Assembly (NCBI GenBank): GCA_013378375.1
Contig: JACAFT010000025.1
Coordinates: forward strand, 1 to 13,669
Direction: 5' to 3'
Length of the DNA: 13,669 nucleotides
From: UBA57 sp013378375
Lineage (GTDB): Archaea > Thermoproteota > Nitrososphaeria > Nitrososphaerales > UBA57
Positions within the stretch are counted from its first letter, which is position 1, and each line of letters starts with the position of its first letter. The position numbers and the translations under genes are program-made. Under the pieces are notes generated by a model, which had not been told where the DNA came from, ran no database searches, and worked only from the letters and a program-made list of their open reading frames with translations. Shown here in pieces: positions 6,473 to 13,669 of the stretch.

Positions 6473-6527
6473 AGTCAATTACCCTAAAAATGGTTAAATT
6501 CAAGCAATATTAAGTTTTTATAACGCA
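6473..6527. promoter_or_regulatory. Divergent promoter between TatD-family gene and histone
   Basis: The only obvious A/T box in this 55-bp spacer is GGTTAAATT (6492-6500). It is near-symmetric, centred about 25 nt from the TatD GTG on one side and about 31 nt from the histone ATG on the other, so one element or two overlapping ones could serve both genes. Both transcripts would be nearly leaderless. Confidence 0.4.
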
Positions 6528-6749
6528 ATGAGTGATTTAGAATTCGGATTAGCCGCAGTATACAGGATAATTAAAAAAACAGGAGCAGAAAGAGTTGGAG
6601 ATGATGCCGCAGAAGAATTAAGAACTGTATTAGAAGAATTTGGCGCACAAATTGCTGAACAAGCATTAATCTATGCAAAACATGCAGGTCGAAAAACAGT
6701 AAAATCATCCGATATCAAATTAGCTGTAAAAGAAATTAAAAAAAATTAA
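6528..6749 (+). CDS. Archaeal histone (HMf family)
   Basis: DNA-wrapping chromatin protein that forms histone-fold dimers and longer stacks on DNA. Its 73 residues are slightly more than the 66-69 of Methanothermus HMfB. Helix 1 is about 7-18 (LAAVYRIIKKTG), followed by GAERVGDDAAEEL (19-31). The long central helix is about 26-52 with FGAQIAEQALIYAKHAG, then the diagnostic DNA-contact loop RKTVKSSDIKLAVK (55-68) and a basic C-terminus. There is no N- or C-terminal tail, so it is a bare histone fold. ATG 6528 has no Shine-Dalgarno sequence, consistent with a leaderless message. A T-run lies shortly after the stop codon (about 6763-6767). The gene stands alone between a divergent promoter and a tRNA gene, which suits a highly expressed single-gene unit. 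Confidence 0.95.
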   Translation: MSDLEFGLAAVYRIIKKTGAERVGDDAAEELRTVLEEFGAQIAEQALIYAKHAGRKTVKSSDIKLAVKEIKKN

Positions 6750-6806
6750 TCAACTTGTAATATTTTTCGCAAATAATAATAATAAACAATTAATTCTAGT
6801 ATTGAT

Positions 6807-6897
6807 GCTCCGGTCGTCTAGCTCGGCCAAATATATTAATGGTCAAGGATGACGGATTCTCGATCCGCCGACACGGGTTCAAATCCCGTCCGGAGCA
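6807..6897 (+). tRNA. tRNA-Glu (CTC anticodon), intron-containing
   Basis: Acceptor stem GCTCCGG (6807-6813) pairs perfectly with CCGGAGC (6890-6896), with discriminator A6897. The D-stem is GTCT (6816-6819) with GGAT (6847-6850). The anticodon loop TTCTCGA (6857-6863) gives CTC for GAG codons. T-stem ACGGG/CCCGT (6873-6877/6885-6889) closes the loop TTCAAAT. The variable region has 4 nt, and pair 27-43 is an A-C mismatch. CCA is not encoded (CAT follows), so it is added after transcription. The D-loop is 27 nt long instead of the usual 11 for archaeal tRNA-Glu, which is explained by a 16-nt intron. Confidence 0.92.
6831..6846 (+). other. 16-nt tRNA intron in the D-loop with relaxed bulge-helix-bulge
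   Basis: Removing 16 nt restores a D-loop of AGCTCGGCCAA, near identical to ordinary archaeal tRNA-Glu. GGCC (6825-6828, exon) can pair with GGTC (6841-6844, intron) as a 4-bp helix with one G-U pair. It is flanked by 3-nt bulges AAA (6829-6831) and AAG (6845-6847): the geometry cut by archaeal splicing endonuclease, with only a 2-bp inner helix and a short loop (bulge-helix-loop form). The near-repeat GGCCAA/GGTCAA means the exact boundaries can shift by up to two bases without changing the product. Confidence 0.75.
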
Positions 6898-6904
6898 CAT
6901 AACA

Positions 6905-6913
6905 TATTTAATA
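6905..6913 (+). promoter_or_regulatory. TATA-like element for the kinase-dehydrogenase-flippase unit
   Basis: TATTTAATA is centred about 30 nt before the ATG at 6939 and starts 8 nt after the tRNA gene ends. It is the only clear candidate promoter before the three overlapping genes that follow, so it probably drives all of them. Confidence 0.4.
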
Positions 6914-6938
6914 GAATTAATATTGCTTTAATTTCTAT

Positions 6939-7499
6939 ATGGATTCAATTGGAATTACTGGAAATCCTGGAACAGGCAAAAAAACAATTGCCAGTAAATT
7001 ATCAGAAAAAATAAGCATGGATCTATTTGATATAAATAAATTCATTATTGAAAACAAATATGGACAATATGAAAAAGATCAATTAATAATTAGTGACATC
7101 AGTCAAATAGAAAATGCAATAAAACAAAAAATTGAAGGAAAGAAATACATAATAATTGGGCATCTATTACCTGAATTAATTAAAAAAGAGTCATTATGGA
7201 AAATATTTGTATTAAGATGTGAGCCCAATATATTAATAAATAGGTATAAATTAAGAAATTATGAAGAATCAAAAATTAAGGATAATATTGTATCTGAATT
7301 AATTGGAACCATTTGTTATGAAAGTATTATGAGATATGGAGATAATAATACATATGAAATAAATGTTTCAAATCAGAGTGTAGATAATATTGTGGATGAA
7401 ATAAATAACATAATAGATAATAATATTAGATCAACAAATAATATTGATTGGTTAGAATTGGCGCATAAATCAGAAAACTTACGGAGATATTTGAATTAA
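6939..7499 (+). CDS. AK6/Fap7-family nucleotide kinase (putative adenylate kinase)
   Basis: P-loop kinase of the AK6/hCINAP/Fap7 family. Members phosphorylate AMP-type nucleotides and act as ATPases in small-ribosomal-subunit maturation through ribosomal protein uS11. It has 186 residues. The Walker A GNPGTGKKT is at 8-16, so this start is well placed. The later family block is present: FVLRCEPNILINRYKLRNY (90-108), then KIKDNIVSELIGTICYES (112-129), equivalent to VLRTDPxxLxxRLxxRGYxxxKIxENVxAE. The C-terminal WLELAHKSENLRRYL resembles the acidic/hydrophobic tail of archaeal members. The usual NMP-site Tyr-Asp region is less clear to me. The stop codon overlaps the next ATG (TAATG), coupling it to the dehydrogenase gene, although the two have no obvious shared pathway. 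Confidence 0.85.
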   Translation: MDSIGITGNPGTGKKTIASKLSEKISMDLFDINKFIIENKYGQYEKDQLIISDISQIENAIKQKIEGKKYIIIGHLLPELIKKESLWKIFVLRCEPNILINRYKLRNYEESKIKDNIVSELIGTICYESIMRYGDNNTYEINVSNQSVDNIVDEINNIIDNNIRSTNNIDWLELAHKSENLRRYLN

Positions 7500-8737
7500 T
7501 GACTACAAAAAAAACAATAATATTTGCAAGTATAATTATATTATCAATATTTTTAGTTTTAAATATTCCGGTTGATTATCTTGCCTGTTCAATTACTCCT
7601 GTTGCCTGTAAATTTTTTGATGTTATAGATGATGAAAATAATCTACCGAATGATTCAATTGAAATTAATGATGTAAATATAGAATTAGAGATTGCATTTC
7701 CAAATATTGAAGTTGGTAATATGATTTATTTAACAACAGCAAATGATGAATCAGGAAGAATTTTTGTTGCAACAAGAGAAGGGATTATATTTTCCATTGA
7801 AAAAGATTCAAACAATATATCACTATTTATAGATATACGAGATAAAATTGATCAAGGATTACCTGGAGAGAGAGGACTTCTTGGGTTTACTTTTGATCCG
7901 AATTATGTTAATAATGGGTATTTCTACATATATTATACAGATTTTGATGGTACTTCTATAATTTCGAGATTCGAAAGCATAAATAATGTTGAATCAAGAT
8001 TCAATACTGAATTAAAAATACTACAAATTGAACAACCATATTCAAATCATAATGGAGGAAGTATAGATTTTGGACCAGATGGGTATTTGTATATTGCATT
8101 AGGTGATGGAGGATCAGGAGGAGATCCATTTTTGAATGGGCAAAATGGAAATACATTATTAGGTTCAATATTAAGAATAGATGTTAGTAAATCTTCTGAA
8201 AATAGTCTTTATCAAATTCCTAATGATAATCCATTTATTGATAATGATAATTTTAAAGATGAAATATGGGCCTATGGTCTAAGAAACCCTTGGCGAATGA
8301 GTTTTGATATAAAAACTGGAAAATTATTTGTTGGAGATGTCGGACAGGATAATTTTGAAGAAATAAACATAATTGAGAAAGGTGGAAACTATGGATGGAA
8401 TATAATGGAAGGAAATAATTGTTTCAAGAATGAAGTTTGTAATAAAGAAAATCTCATAATGCCAATTGTCGAATATTCACACAATGAAGGATGTTCTGTA
8501 ACTGGTGGTTATGTATATCATGGAAAAATTGATAGCTTGAAAAATAAATATATATTTACAGATTTCTGTAGTGGACATATTTGGGCAATAGATACATTAG
8601 ATGAACAATACACAAAAGAAAGATTACTAAAAGGACCATTTCAAATACCATCACTAGGACAAGATGAAAATGGCGAGGTCTATATATTATCATTTGATGG
8701 TAGAATCTATAAATTTACTGAAAAGGACGCCAGATAA
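7499..8737 (+). CDS. Membrane-anchored PQQ-dependent sugar dehydrogenase (GSDH family)
   Basis: Six-bladed beta-propeller of the soluble glucose/aldose dehydrogenase family, which oxidises sugars with pyrroloquinoline quinone and Ca2+. It has 412 residues. An uncleaved signal-anchor helix (about 6-24) is followed by a short spacer and the propeller from about 66 to 408. Family motifs are GERGLLGFTFDPNY (123-136), YSNHNGGSIDFGPDG (181-195) with the presumed catalytic His184, LGDGGSGGDP (201-210), WAYGLRNPWR (257-266), GDVGQDNFEEIN (279-290), NYGWN (297-301) and GGYVYHG (336-342). Cysteines at 30/37, 308/314 and 332/357 suit an extracytoplasmic, disulfide-bearing protein. Export with the propeller outside the membrane is inferred from the N-terminus. 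ATG overlaps the upstream stop (TAATG), with GGAG about 12 nt before it. No PQQ biosynthesis genes are in the window, so the cofactor may be scavenged. Confidence 0.88.
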   Translation: MTTKKTIIFASIIILSIFLVLNIPVDYLACSITPVACKFFDVIDDENNLPNDSIEINDVNIELEIAFPNIEVGNMIYLTTANDESGRIFVATREGIIFSIEKDSNNISLFIDIRDKIDQGLPGERGLLGFTFDPNYVNNGYFYIYYTDFDGTSIISRFESINNVESRFNTELKILQIEQPYSNHNGGSIDFGPDGYLYIALGDGGSGGDPFLNGQNGNTLLGSILRIDVSKSSENSLYQIPNDNPFIDNDNFKDEIWAYGLRNPWRMSFDIKTGKLFVGDVGQDNFEEINIIEKGGNYGWNIMEGNNCFKNEVCNKENLIMPIVEYSHNEGCSVTGGYVYHGKIDSLKNKYIFTDFCSGHIWAIDTLDEQYTKERLLKGPFQIPSLGQDENGEVYILSFDGRIYKFTEKDAR

Positions 8738-10299
8738 TGATGCATAAAAATACAGCAAAAGGTGCTGCATCATTATATTTGTCTAATTTAATTGCATTAT
8801 TTGTAATAACTGGACATTTTGTTGTTCTTACAAATACTCTGTCTATTACCAATATTGGAATAATTTTTGGATTTCAGATTTTAATGTATCTAATTGCAAC
8901 ATTAGCTACATTTTGTCTACCAATACCAATTATGTCACCATTACCATTACCACATGCAATAACAAAATTCATACCAGATTTTATTGCATCTGGGAATAAA
9001 GGAAAAGCCAATACAATCTTTAAATATTCATTATTTTTAACAATAATAATTTCAATATCCATACTTATTATAATTTTTATCAATATTCAAATAATTAATC
9101 AAAGTTTTTTTAATGGCACAATAACAAATCCAATAATATTTATTGCATTAATTCAAATATTTTTCTTTTCATTAAATCAATTTTTATTTGGAGGAATGGT
9201 AGCAATTGGAGATAGTTATAAAGCAGGATTAATACAAGTCGTATCAATAATTATTAGATATACACTCGCCGCAGTTTTTGCCATATTAGGATTTGGAATA
9301 ACAGGAGTATTATTTGGTTATTTTATAGGAGATTTAGTATTTTCAATTATTTCATTACCATTATGTTATAATAAATTAAAAGGTAAGAAACAACCAGTTG
9401 ATATTAATGAAATAATTGATTATTCATTTCCAATATTAATATCATCATTAATTATTTTCAGTGTTACACAAATTGATAGAATTTTCGCTTTAATTAATTT
9501 AGGTCTTCCAGAATTAGGAATTTATACTATTGCAATTGCTGCGTCAACGATTGGGGCATATGCGCCAAATGCACTTGCAACAGCTATAACTCCCAATTTA
9601 GCTGCACTAAACTCATTAAATAAAATTAAAGAATTCAAAAATTTATCAAAATTATATACTAGATATATTTCTTTTATTGGAATGCCTGCAGCATTTATGA
9701 TCGCTTCACTTTCAATACCCTTGACATTAATTTTTGGAGAACAATATACCGCAAGTGCCATTCCTGCAGCAATAATCTCTATTGCAATTGGATTAACAAC
9801 ATTTTCTTCAATATACAATAGTCAATTATTTGTAAAAAGAAAAACCAGATGGATAATGTTTTCAAATATTGTAGGATTATTTGTATTTATTTTCATAATA
9901 TTAGCATCACAAACCTATACAGGAAATACAAATGTATCATCCCTAGCAATAGGAAGAGCATCAATGGTATTAATCACAGCCATCCTAATTAGTTATAAAT
10001 CATTCAAATTAGGAGATATGGAATATGATAAACAAGCAATTATTAATTCATTATTAGGTTCAATAATAATGTCTGTAATTTTATTTAGCTTATACCAAGG
10101 ATTTTATAATTATATTTCAAACATTTTATTATTATTTATTTTGATTCCAGTAGGAATAATTATCTACATTGCAATATTACGGCAAACAAAAACATTTAAT
10201 GAACAAGATTTTAATTTTATAGTAAAAATCATATCACTAAAGTCAATAAAAATTAAAATGTTACTAAAAAAAATTCTTGGAATTAAGAGTGTTCAATAG
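8737..10299 (+). CDS. Polysaccharide flippase (Wzx/MATE-like, MOP superfamily)
   Basis: Polytopic membrane protein of 520 residues with about 14 hydrophobic segments (near 11-33, 38-60, 95-117, 130-152, 168-185, 187-208, 228-250, 258-280, 310-332, 338-360, 372-392, 402-420, 436-454 and 460-480). This is the usual number for the MOP flippases that move lipid-linked oligosaccharides across the membrane. Family-like features are the HAITKFIPDFIASGNKGKA loop (73-91), the ITGVLFGYFIGDL segment (188-200) and the DRIFALINLGLPELGIY stretch (247-263), equivalent to the DrixLxxxxGxxxvGxY block. It ends in a basic amphipathic tail. The substrate is unknown; S-layer N-glycan precursors are a reasonable guess. 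Its ATG overlaps the dehydrogenase stop as TAATG, with a second ATG directly after it. Its last 17 bases overlap the convergent ileS gene. Confidence 0.85.
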   Translation: MMHKNTAKGAASLYLSNLIALFVITGHFVVLTNTLSITNIGIIFGFQILMYLIATLATFCLPIPIMSPLPLPHAITKFIPDFIASGNKGKANTIFKYSLFLTIIISISILIIIFINIQIINQSFFNGTITNPIIFIALIQIFFFSLNQFLFGGMVAIGDSYKAGLIQVVSIIIRYTLAAVFAILGFGITGVLFGYFIGDLVFSIISLPLCYNKLKGKKQPVDINEIIDYSFPILISSLIIFSVTQIDRIFALINLGLPELGIYTIAIAASTIGAYAPNALATAITPNLAALNSLNKIKEFKNLSKLYTRYISFIGMPAAFMIASLSIPLTLIFGEQYTASAIPAAIISIAIGLTTFSSIYNSQLFVKRKTRWIMFSNIVGLFVFIFIILASQTYTGNTNVSSLAIGRASMVLITAILISYKSFKLGDMEYDKQAIINSLLGSIIMSVILFSLYQGFYNYISNILLLFILIPVGIIIYIAILRQTKTFNEQDFNFIVKIISLKSIKIKMLLKKILGIKSVQ

Positions 10300-13200
10300 C
10301 AATTTTTAATGAATTACCATCTATATTAATTTCTGACCAATTATGTTCAGATGAAACATTATCAACAATTTCAACATTTTTAGTTCGAATTAAATATTTT
10401 AATTCAGATAATTTAGATATTAACAATTTCTTAGTATCAGAATCAATACCATAAATCAATGTATTATTTAAAATTTCAGAAGGATTGAGACCTAATGCTT
10501 TACGTTCTGATTGTATTCTCCTTGCTAAATCGCGAAGATAGCCTTCAATAAATAAATCGGAATCACGATTTTTTGGAAGAATTACAATGAATCCTGCTTT
10601 TGCAGATAAAACATAATCATCATTTGCATCAAATTGGAATTTTATTTCACTTTTCAATATATTATAATTATTATTATTAATTTTAAGGTCAAATGATTCA
10701 TGATTAATAAAATGTTTGAACAAATTCAGTGCATTTTGTTTTTTTATAATAATTCGAAATTCATTAATATCTGCTTTTAATTTTTTACCTAATATTTCAT
10801 AATTTGGAGAAATTGATAATTTGACAGGTAATTGCTCAATATCTTCCAAAAAAAGTACTTCACGAACATTACAAAATGTTTGCAATAATTCTTTATGAGT
10901 TATTAAATTAGATGATGATTGATCGTCTGAATAAACTAATGCAGATTTCAATGGCCATCTACGTTTTAATTTACCTTTCATTCTAGCAGAATTGCTTTGT
11001 GAAATTATAATTTGTAATGATTTAAATTCACCTTCTAGATTATTATTAAGTAAATTATCATTACTTTGAGGCCATTTTTGCTCAAGAATTGGCTTATTTC
11101 CAAACATCGAATGAAATAGATATTCAGTAATAAATGGAGATATTGGATGTAATAATATGTTAAGATTGTAAAGAATATGATATATTATTGAATAGATAGA
11201 TAAACGCCTATTCAATTGTGATTCATCGTCATTCCAAATTTCATTTCTAACCATAGGTAAATAGATTTGACTAAAACTTTCAATTGTAAAATCGTCAATT
11301 AATTTTGTCACAACATCAAAATTAGAGTCTATAAACATATCAGTAATATTACATACTAAATTTTGTAATTTAGACAATATCCAATAATCTGGAGAAGATA
11401 ATAGTTTTTGGTTAATCGCCCAATCCAAAGTATGTTTTTCTTTATCAAAATTATCATAATCACCATTTTGTTTGAGATATTTATGAAGATTAAATAACGT
11501 ACTAATTACTTGATACGGTCTTGCATTCATCTCTTCAAAACTAAAGTTAAGGCTTTTGGCAGGATCTGCTTTCCTCATAAGATAAAATCTTAAAAGATCT
11601 ACGGAATTTTCATTAAGTGTTTTATAACCTTCAACAATATTTCCTAATCTTTTACTCATTTTATTTCCTTTTTCGTCAAGAATGTGACCTTGAAATAAAA
11701 ATCCCTTATAAGGAGATATACTAGAGTTTTGCATAATGACATTTTCAATTAAAAGAGTATAAGCCCAGCCACGAGTTTGATCAATTCCTTCTGTAAGAAA
11801 TGTTGCAGGAATAAATTCATCATACTCTCTGTCAGATAGAGAAGCATAAGGAGCAGCTCCACTATTATGCCAAGTATCAAGAACAAATAATTCTCTATGA
11901 CATATATTATTGCACTTTGGACAATTAATCAATATTCTATCCATCCAGGGTTTATGTAATTCAAAATTCTCCCCATCTGGAAGTTCTATTGCATTATCAA
12001 TAATCGCTTTTCTTGAAAACAGACCAATTTTATGTGAACATGAATTACATTTCCAAATTGGAAGTGGAGTTCCCCAGACTCTTTCTCTAGATATACACCA
12101 AGGCCTCTTTTCTTTAATAATTTCAATAAATCTATTTCGGTTTTGAACAAAAAAATATTCTACAGATTCTGCAGCCTCAATAGCTTTATCACCCAACTTA
12201 TCAACTCGATAAAAATATGCGCGTCGAGCAACCCACAATAATCGATGGCCAGATCTCCAACATAAAGGATATTCATGTTTAAGCCGACCTAATTTTACTA
12301 ATGATTTTTCTTTTTTCAATAAATCAAATACTAATTCGTTTGCGTCCCGTACAAACAGTCCATTGAATTCACCAGATTTTTCATTAAAACATGCTTGATC
12401 ATTAATTGGATTATATAATGGAAGTTTTCTTTTCTTTCCTATTTCAAAGTCAATTTCACCATTTGCAGGGGAAATATGAACTAATCCGGTTCCAGTTGTT
12501 AAGTCGACAAAATCTTCAGATACTATAGTATGAACACCATGTTGATCAGAAAGTTTGTGTAATTCGGGAATATATTTTTCAGCAAGTGGATGAATATATT
12601 TTTTACCTTCTAATGAGTCTCCTTTTACTTCTTTCAATATTTCATAATTGTCAATATGAAATACGTCCAACAAATCATCTAGTCGTTCGTTGGCAATTAT
12701 CCATATTTCATTTTCAATCTTCACATAGGAATAAATTGATTCAGGTTTTACACCAGTCAGCATATCTGTAACTACGGTAAAAGGCATAGTTGTCCAGAGA
12801 ACAATGTATACATCTTCGTCAACTAATTTTACTTTATAATATAATGATGGATCCTCAACAGTTTCATATCCTTGTGATACTTCAGCATGACTAAGAGATG
12901 TTTGACAACTAGGGCAATATGGAACTACGGATTCTAATTCCTCCAGCACACCATTTGTCCAAGCTTTTTCAAGATATTTCCATTCTCTTTCAATGTAATC
13001 GTCTTTGTATGTCCAATACGCTTTATCATGATCAAGTGATAGTCCAAGAAGTTTGTCAGATTCTTTCCATGTTTCATAATTATTCAGTACAAGATCCTTA
13101 CACGATTGGATAAGAGTTTCTTCACCAATTTTTTTAAGATTTTCTGCTTTACTACCTGTCAGTCCTAATTCTTTTTCTGCTTGTAATTCAACAGGAAGTC

Positions 13201-13468
13201 CCTGGGTATCCCAGCCACCACGAAATATTACATTACGATCATTGAGAACATTAAATCGATACCATATATCTTTGATTATCCTGCCACGGATATGACCTAT
13301 ATGTGGTTTGCCATTAAGAGTAGGAGGACCTTCAACAAAAGCTACTGTTTCGTTGTTAGAGTACTTTTCCGCGATATATTTCTTGATTTCTACATCTTCC
13401 CAATATTTCCTAGTAATTTTCTCTATTTCCTTTAGATTTAGTTCGTCCTCAAGATTCACTGCTTGCAT
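10283..13468 (-). CDS. ileS: Isoleucyl-tRNA synthetase
   Basis: Class Ia synthetase that charges tRNA-Ile; 1061 residues from the chosen ATG, normal for the archaeal/eukaryotic type. The HIGH motif is in PPTLNGKPHIGH (56-59) and KMSKR at 603-607 is within KGNKMSKRLGN. The CP1 editing domain is recognised by TTGTGLVHISPANGEIDFEIG near 330-345, including the conserved Asp used for hydrolysis of Val-tRNA-Ile. Cysteine pairs CPSC (near 184), CNSC (near 472) and CPKC (near 516) are likely zinc sites. The anticodon-binding helical region follows, with a C-terminal part containing ARRIQSERKALGLNPSE. Start: the frame also offers a TTG at 13486, but ATG 13468 has a TTATTTATT element about 28 nt upstream and no Shine-Dalgarno sequence, consistent with a leaderless message. 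The 3' end overlaps the convergent flippase gene by 17 bp. Confidence 0.97.
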   Translation of the reverse strand: MQAVNLEDELNLKEIEKITRKYWEDVEIKKYIAEKYSNNETVAFVEGPPTLNGKPHIGHIRGRIIKDIWYRFNVLNDRNVIFRGGWDTQGLPVELQAEKELGLTGSKAENLKKIGEETLIQSCKDLVLNNYETWKESDKLLGLSLDHDKAYWTYKDDYIEREWKYLEKAWTNGVLEELESVVPYCPSCQTSLSHAEVSQGYETVEDPSLYYKVKLVDEDVYIVLWTTMPFTVVTDMLTGVKPESIYSYVKIENEIWIIANERLDDLLDVFHIDNYEILKEVKGDSLEGKKYIHPLAEKYIPELHKLSDQHGVHTIVSEDFVDLTTGTGLVHISPANGEIDFEIGKKRKLPLYNPINDQACFNEKSGEFNGLFVRDANELVFDLLKKEKSLVKLGRLKHEYPLCWRSGHRLLWVARRAYFYRVDKLGDKAIEAAESVEYFFVQNRNRFIEIIKEKRPWCISRERVWGTPLPIWKCNSCSHKIGLFSRKAIIDNAIELPDGENFELHKPWMDRILINCPKCNNICHRELFVLDTWHNSGAAPYASLSDREYDEFIPATFLTEGIDQTRGWAYTLLIENVIMQNSSISPYKGFLFQGHILDEKGNKMSKRLGNIVEGYKTLNENSVDLLRFYLMRKADPAKSLNFSFEEMNARPYQVISTLFNLHKYLKQNGDYDNFDKEKHTLDWAINQKLLSSPDYWILSKLQNLVCNITDMFIDSNFDVVTKLIDDFTIESFSQIYLPMVRNEIWNDDESQLNRRLSIYSIIYHILYNLNILLHPISPFITEYLFHSMFGNKPILEQKWPQSNDNLLNNNLEGEFKSLQIIISQSNSARMKGKLKRRWPLKSALVYSDDQSSSNLITHKELLQTFCNVREVLFLEDIEQLPVKLSISPNYEILGKKLKADINEFRIIIKKQNALNLFKHFINHESFDLKINNNNYNILKSEIKFQFDANDDYVLSAKAGFIVILPKNRDSDLFIEGYLRDLARRIQSERKALGLNPSEILNNTLIYGIDSDTKKLLISKLSELKYLIRTKNVEIVDNVSSEHNWSEINIDGNSLKIAIEHS

Positions 13469-13491
13469 TAAGGAAGTTAAAGCCAAGGGTG

Positions 13492-13500
13492 AATAAATAA
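13492..13500 (-). promoter_or_regulatory. TATA-like element for ileS
   Basis: TTATTTATT on the minus strand is centred about 28 nt before the ATG at 13468 and only 10 nt before the alternative TTG at 13486. It therefore supports the ATG as the real start. The rest of the spacer to 13541 is shared with a divergent gene. Confidence 0.4.
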
Positions 13501-13541
13501 TTACCTCAGAACATTAAGATTAGATTCGTCTTATATACAAT

Positions 13542-13669
13542 ATGGATATAAATGACAAATCGTTACAGCACCTAACCTCAATTATTGAAGAATCAACGAC
13601 TGGTTTCGATACAGATGTGCTTGATGGTTGGTTCTTTAAGATTATAGAATACACTAAAGACGAAGCCCC
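13542..13669 (+). CDS. Unidentified gene, 3'-truncated by window edge
   Basis: From the ATG at 13542 the frame stays open for 42 codons to the end of the window (MDINDKSLQHLTSIIEES..., acidic, continuing through DGWFFKIIEYTKDEA). It is divergent from ileS with a 73-bp spacer. Base composition is somewhat less AT-biased than in the neighbours, as in coding rather than spacer DNA. I do not recognise the family from this fragment. TTATATACA at 13530-13538 is too close to act as TATA box for this ATG if the message is leaderless, so the start could be later (a GTG lies at 13617-13619) or the real promoter further upstream. Confidence 0.5.
   Translation, partial: MDINDKSLQHLTSIIEESTTGFDTDVLDGWFFKIIEYTKDEA

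Noticed and set aside
6765..6806. AAT-repeat stretch before the tRNA as a repeat element
   Set aside because: A run of only a few AAT units in very AT-rich DNA; more likely part of the tRNA promoter region or chance.
6898..6900. Encoded CCA end of tRNA-Glu
   Set aside because: The bases after the discriminator are CAT, so CCA must be added after transcription.
7499..7620. Lipoprotein signal on the PQQ dehydrogenase (cysteine at residue 30 after YLA)
   Set aside because: The -3 position is Tyr rather than Leu/Val/Ile and the cysteine lies after a break from the hydrophobic segment, so a plain signal anchor fits better.
8874..9083. Minus-strand open frame inside the flippase gene
   Set aside because: It is hydrophobic antisense of transmembrane codons, has no family resemblance, and is fully covered by a well-supported gene; the same holds for 9522-9818.
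11910..13496. Plus-strand open frames of 60-80 codons opposite ileS (11910, 12586, 12919, 13308)
   Set aside because: These are shadows of the IleRS coding strand, with no own promoter or recognisable protein features.
1..13669. CRISPR array, insertion sequence, integration site or toxin-antitoxin pair
   Set aside because: No spaced direct repeats, transposase or integrase motifs, or paired small genes were seen; the tRNA is not flanked by a duplicated 3' end.

Overview
The window reads as a very AT-rich, gene-dense archaeal chromosome segment, most likely from the Nitrososphaerota (Thaumarchaeota). The evidence is the combination of an HMf-type histone, ESCRT-III/Vps4 (Cdv) cell-division genes, a KEOPS Cgi121 subunit, ribosomal protein eS17, a short archaeal-type triosephosphate isomerase, an AK6/Fap7-type kinase, archaeal AspRS and IleRS, and a tRNA gene with a non-canonical intron and no encoded CCA. 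The window has no ammonia-oxidation gene, but it does carry a PQQ-type sugar dehydrogenase. That would fit the heterotrophic marine thaumarchaea, which are known for low GC, small genomes and PQQ dehydrogenases; this placement is inference only.

Layout. (1) 1-1164 (+): aspS, cut at the window's left edge. (2) 1165-6472 (-): eight genes on one strand, in transcription order TatD-family hydrolase, eS17, a ubiquitin-like/MoaD-like protein ending in Gly-Gly, Cgi121, triosephosphate isomerase, CdvB (ESCRT-III), a second ESCRT-III protein with a C-terminal winged helix, and CdvC (Vps4 ATPase). (3) 6528-10299 (+): histone, tRNA-Glu(CTC) with a 16-nt D-loop intron, then a tight three-gene unit of AK6/Fap7-like kinase, membrane-anchored PQQ sugar dehydrogenase and a 14-helix Wzx/MATE-like flippase. 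(4) 10283-13468 (-): ileS. (5) 13542-end (+): the first 42 codons of an unidentified gene. No stretch longer than 300 bases lacks a gene. I see no mobile element, CRISPR array or recent-transfer signature.

How the genes fit together. The three Cdv proteins form a membrane-scission module: ESCRT-III filaments remodelled by the Vps4 ATPase. AspRS, IleRS, tRNA-Glu, Cgi121 (t6A modification), eS17 and AK6 (small-subunit maturation) all serve translation. The dehydrogenase and flippase point to the cell surface: sugar oxidation outside the membrane and glycan export.

Expression. Many starts lie about 25-31 nt downstream of a TATA-like element, even inside apparent same-strand operons. This suggests mostly leaderless, individually promoted genes. 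Exceptions are cdvC and the two genes after the kinase, which look translationally coupled (7-bp gap, and TAATG overlaps). Both convergent gene pairs have no spacer: aspS/cdvC abut exactly and flippase/ileS overlap by 17 bp. Two perfect inverted repeats sit at the control points of the two ESCRT-III genes and are the most unusual non-coding structures in the window.
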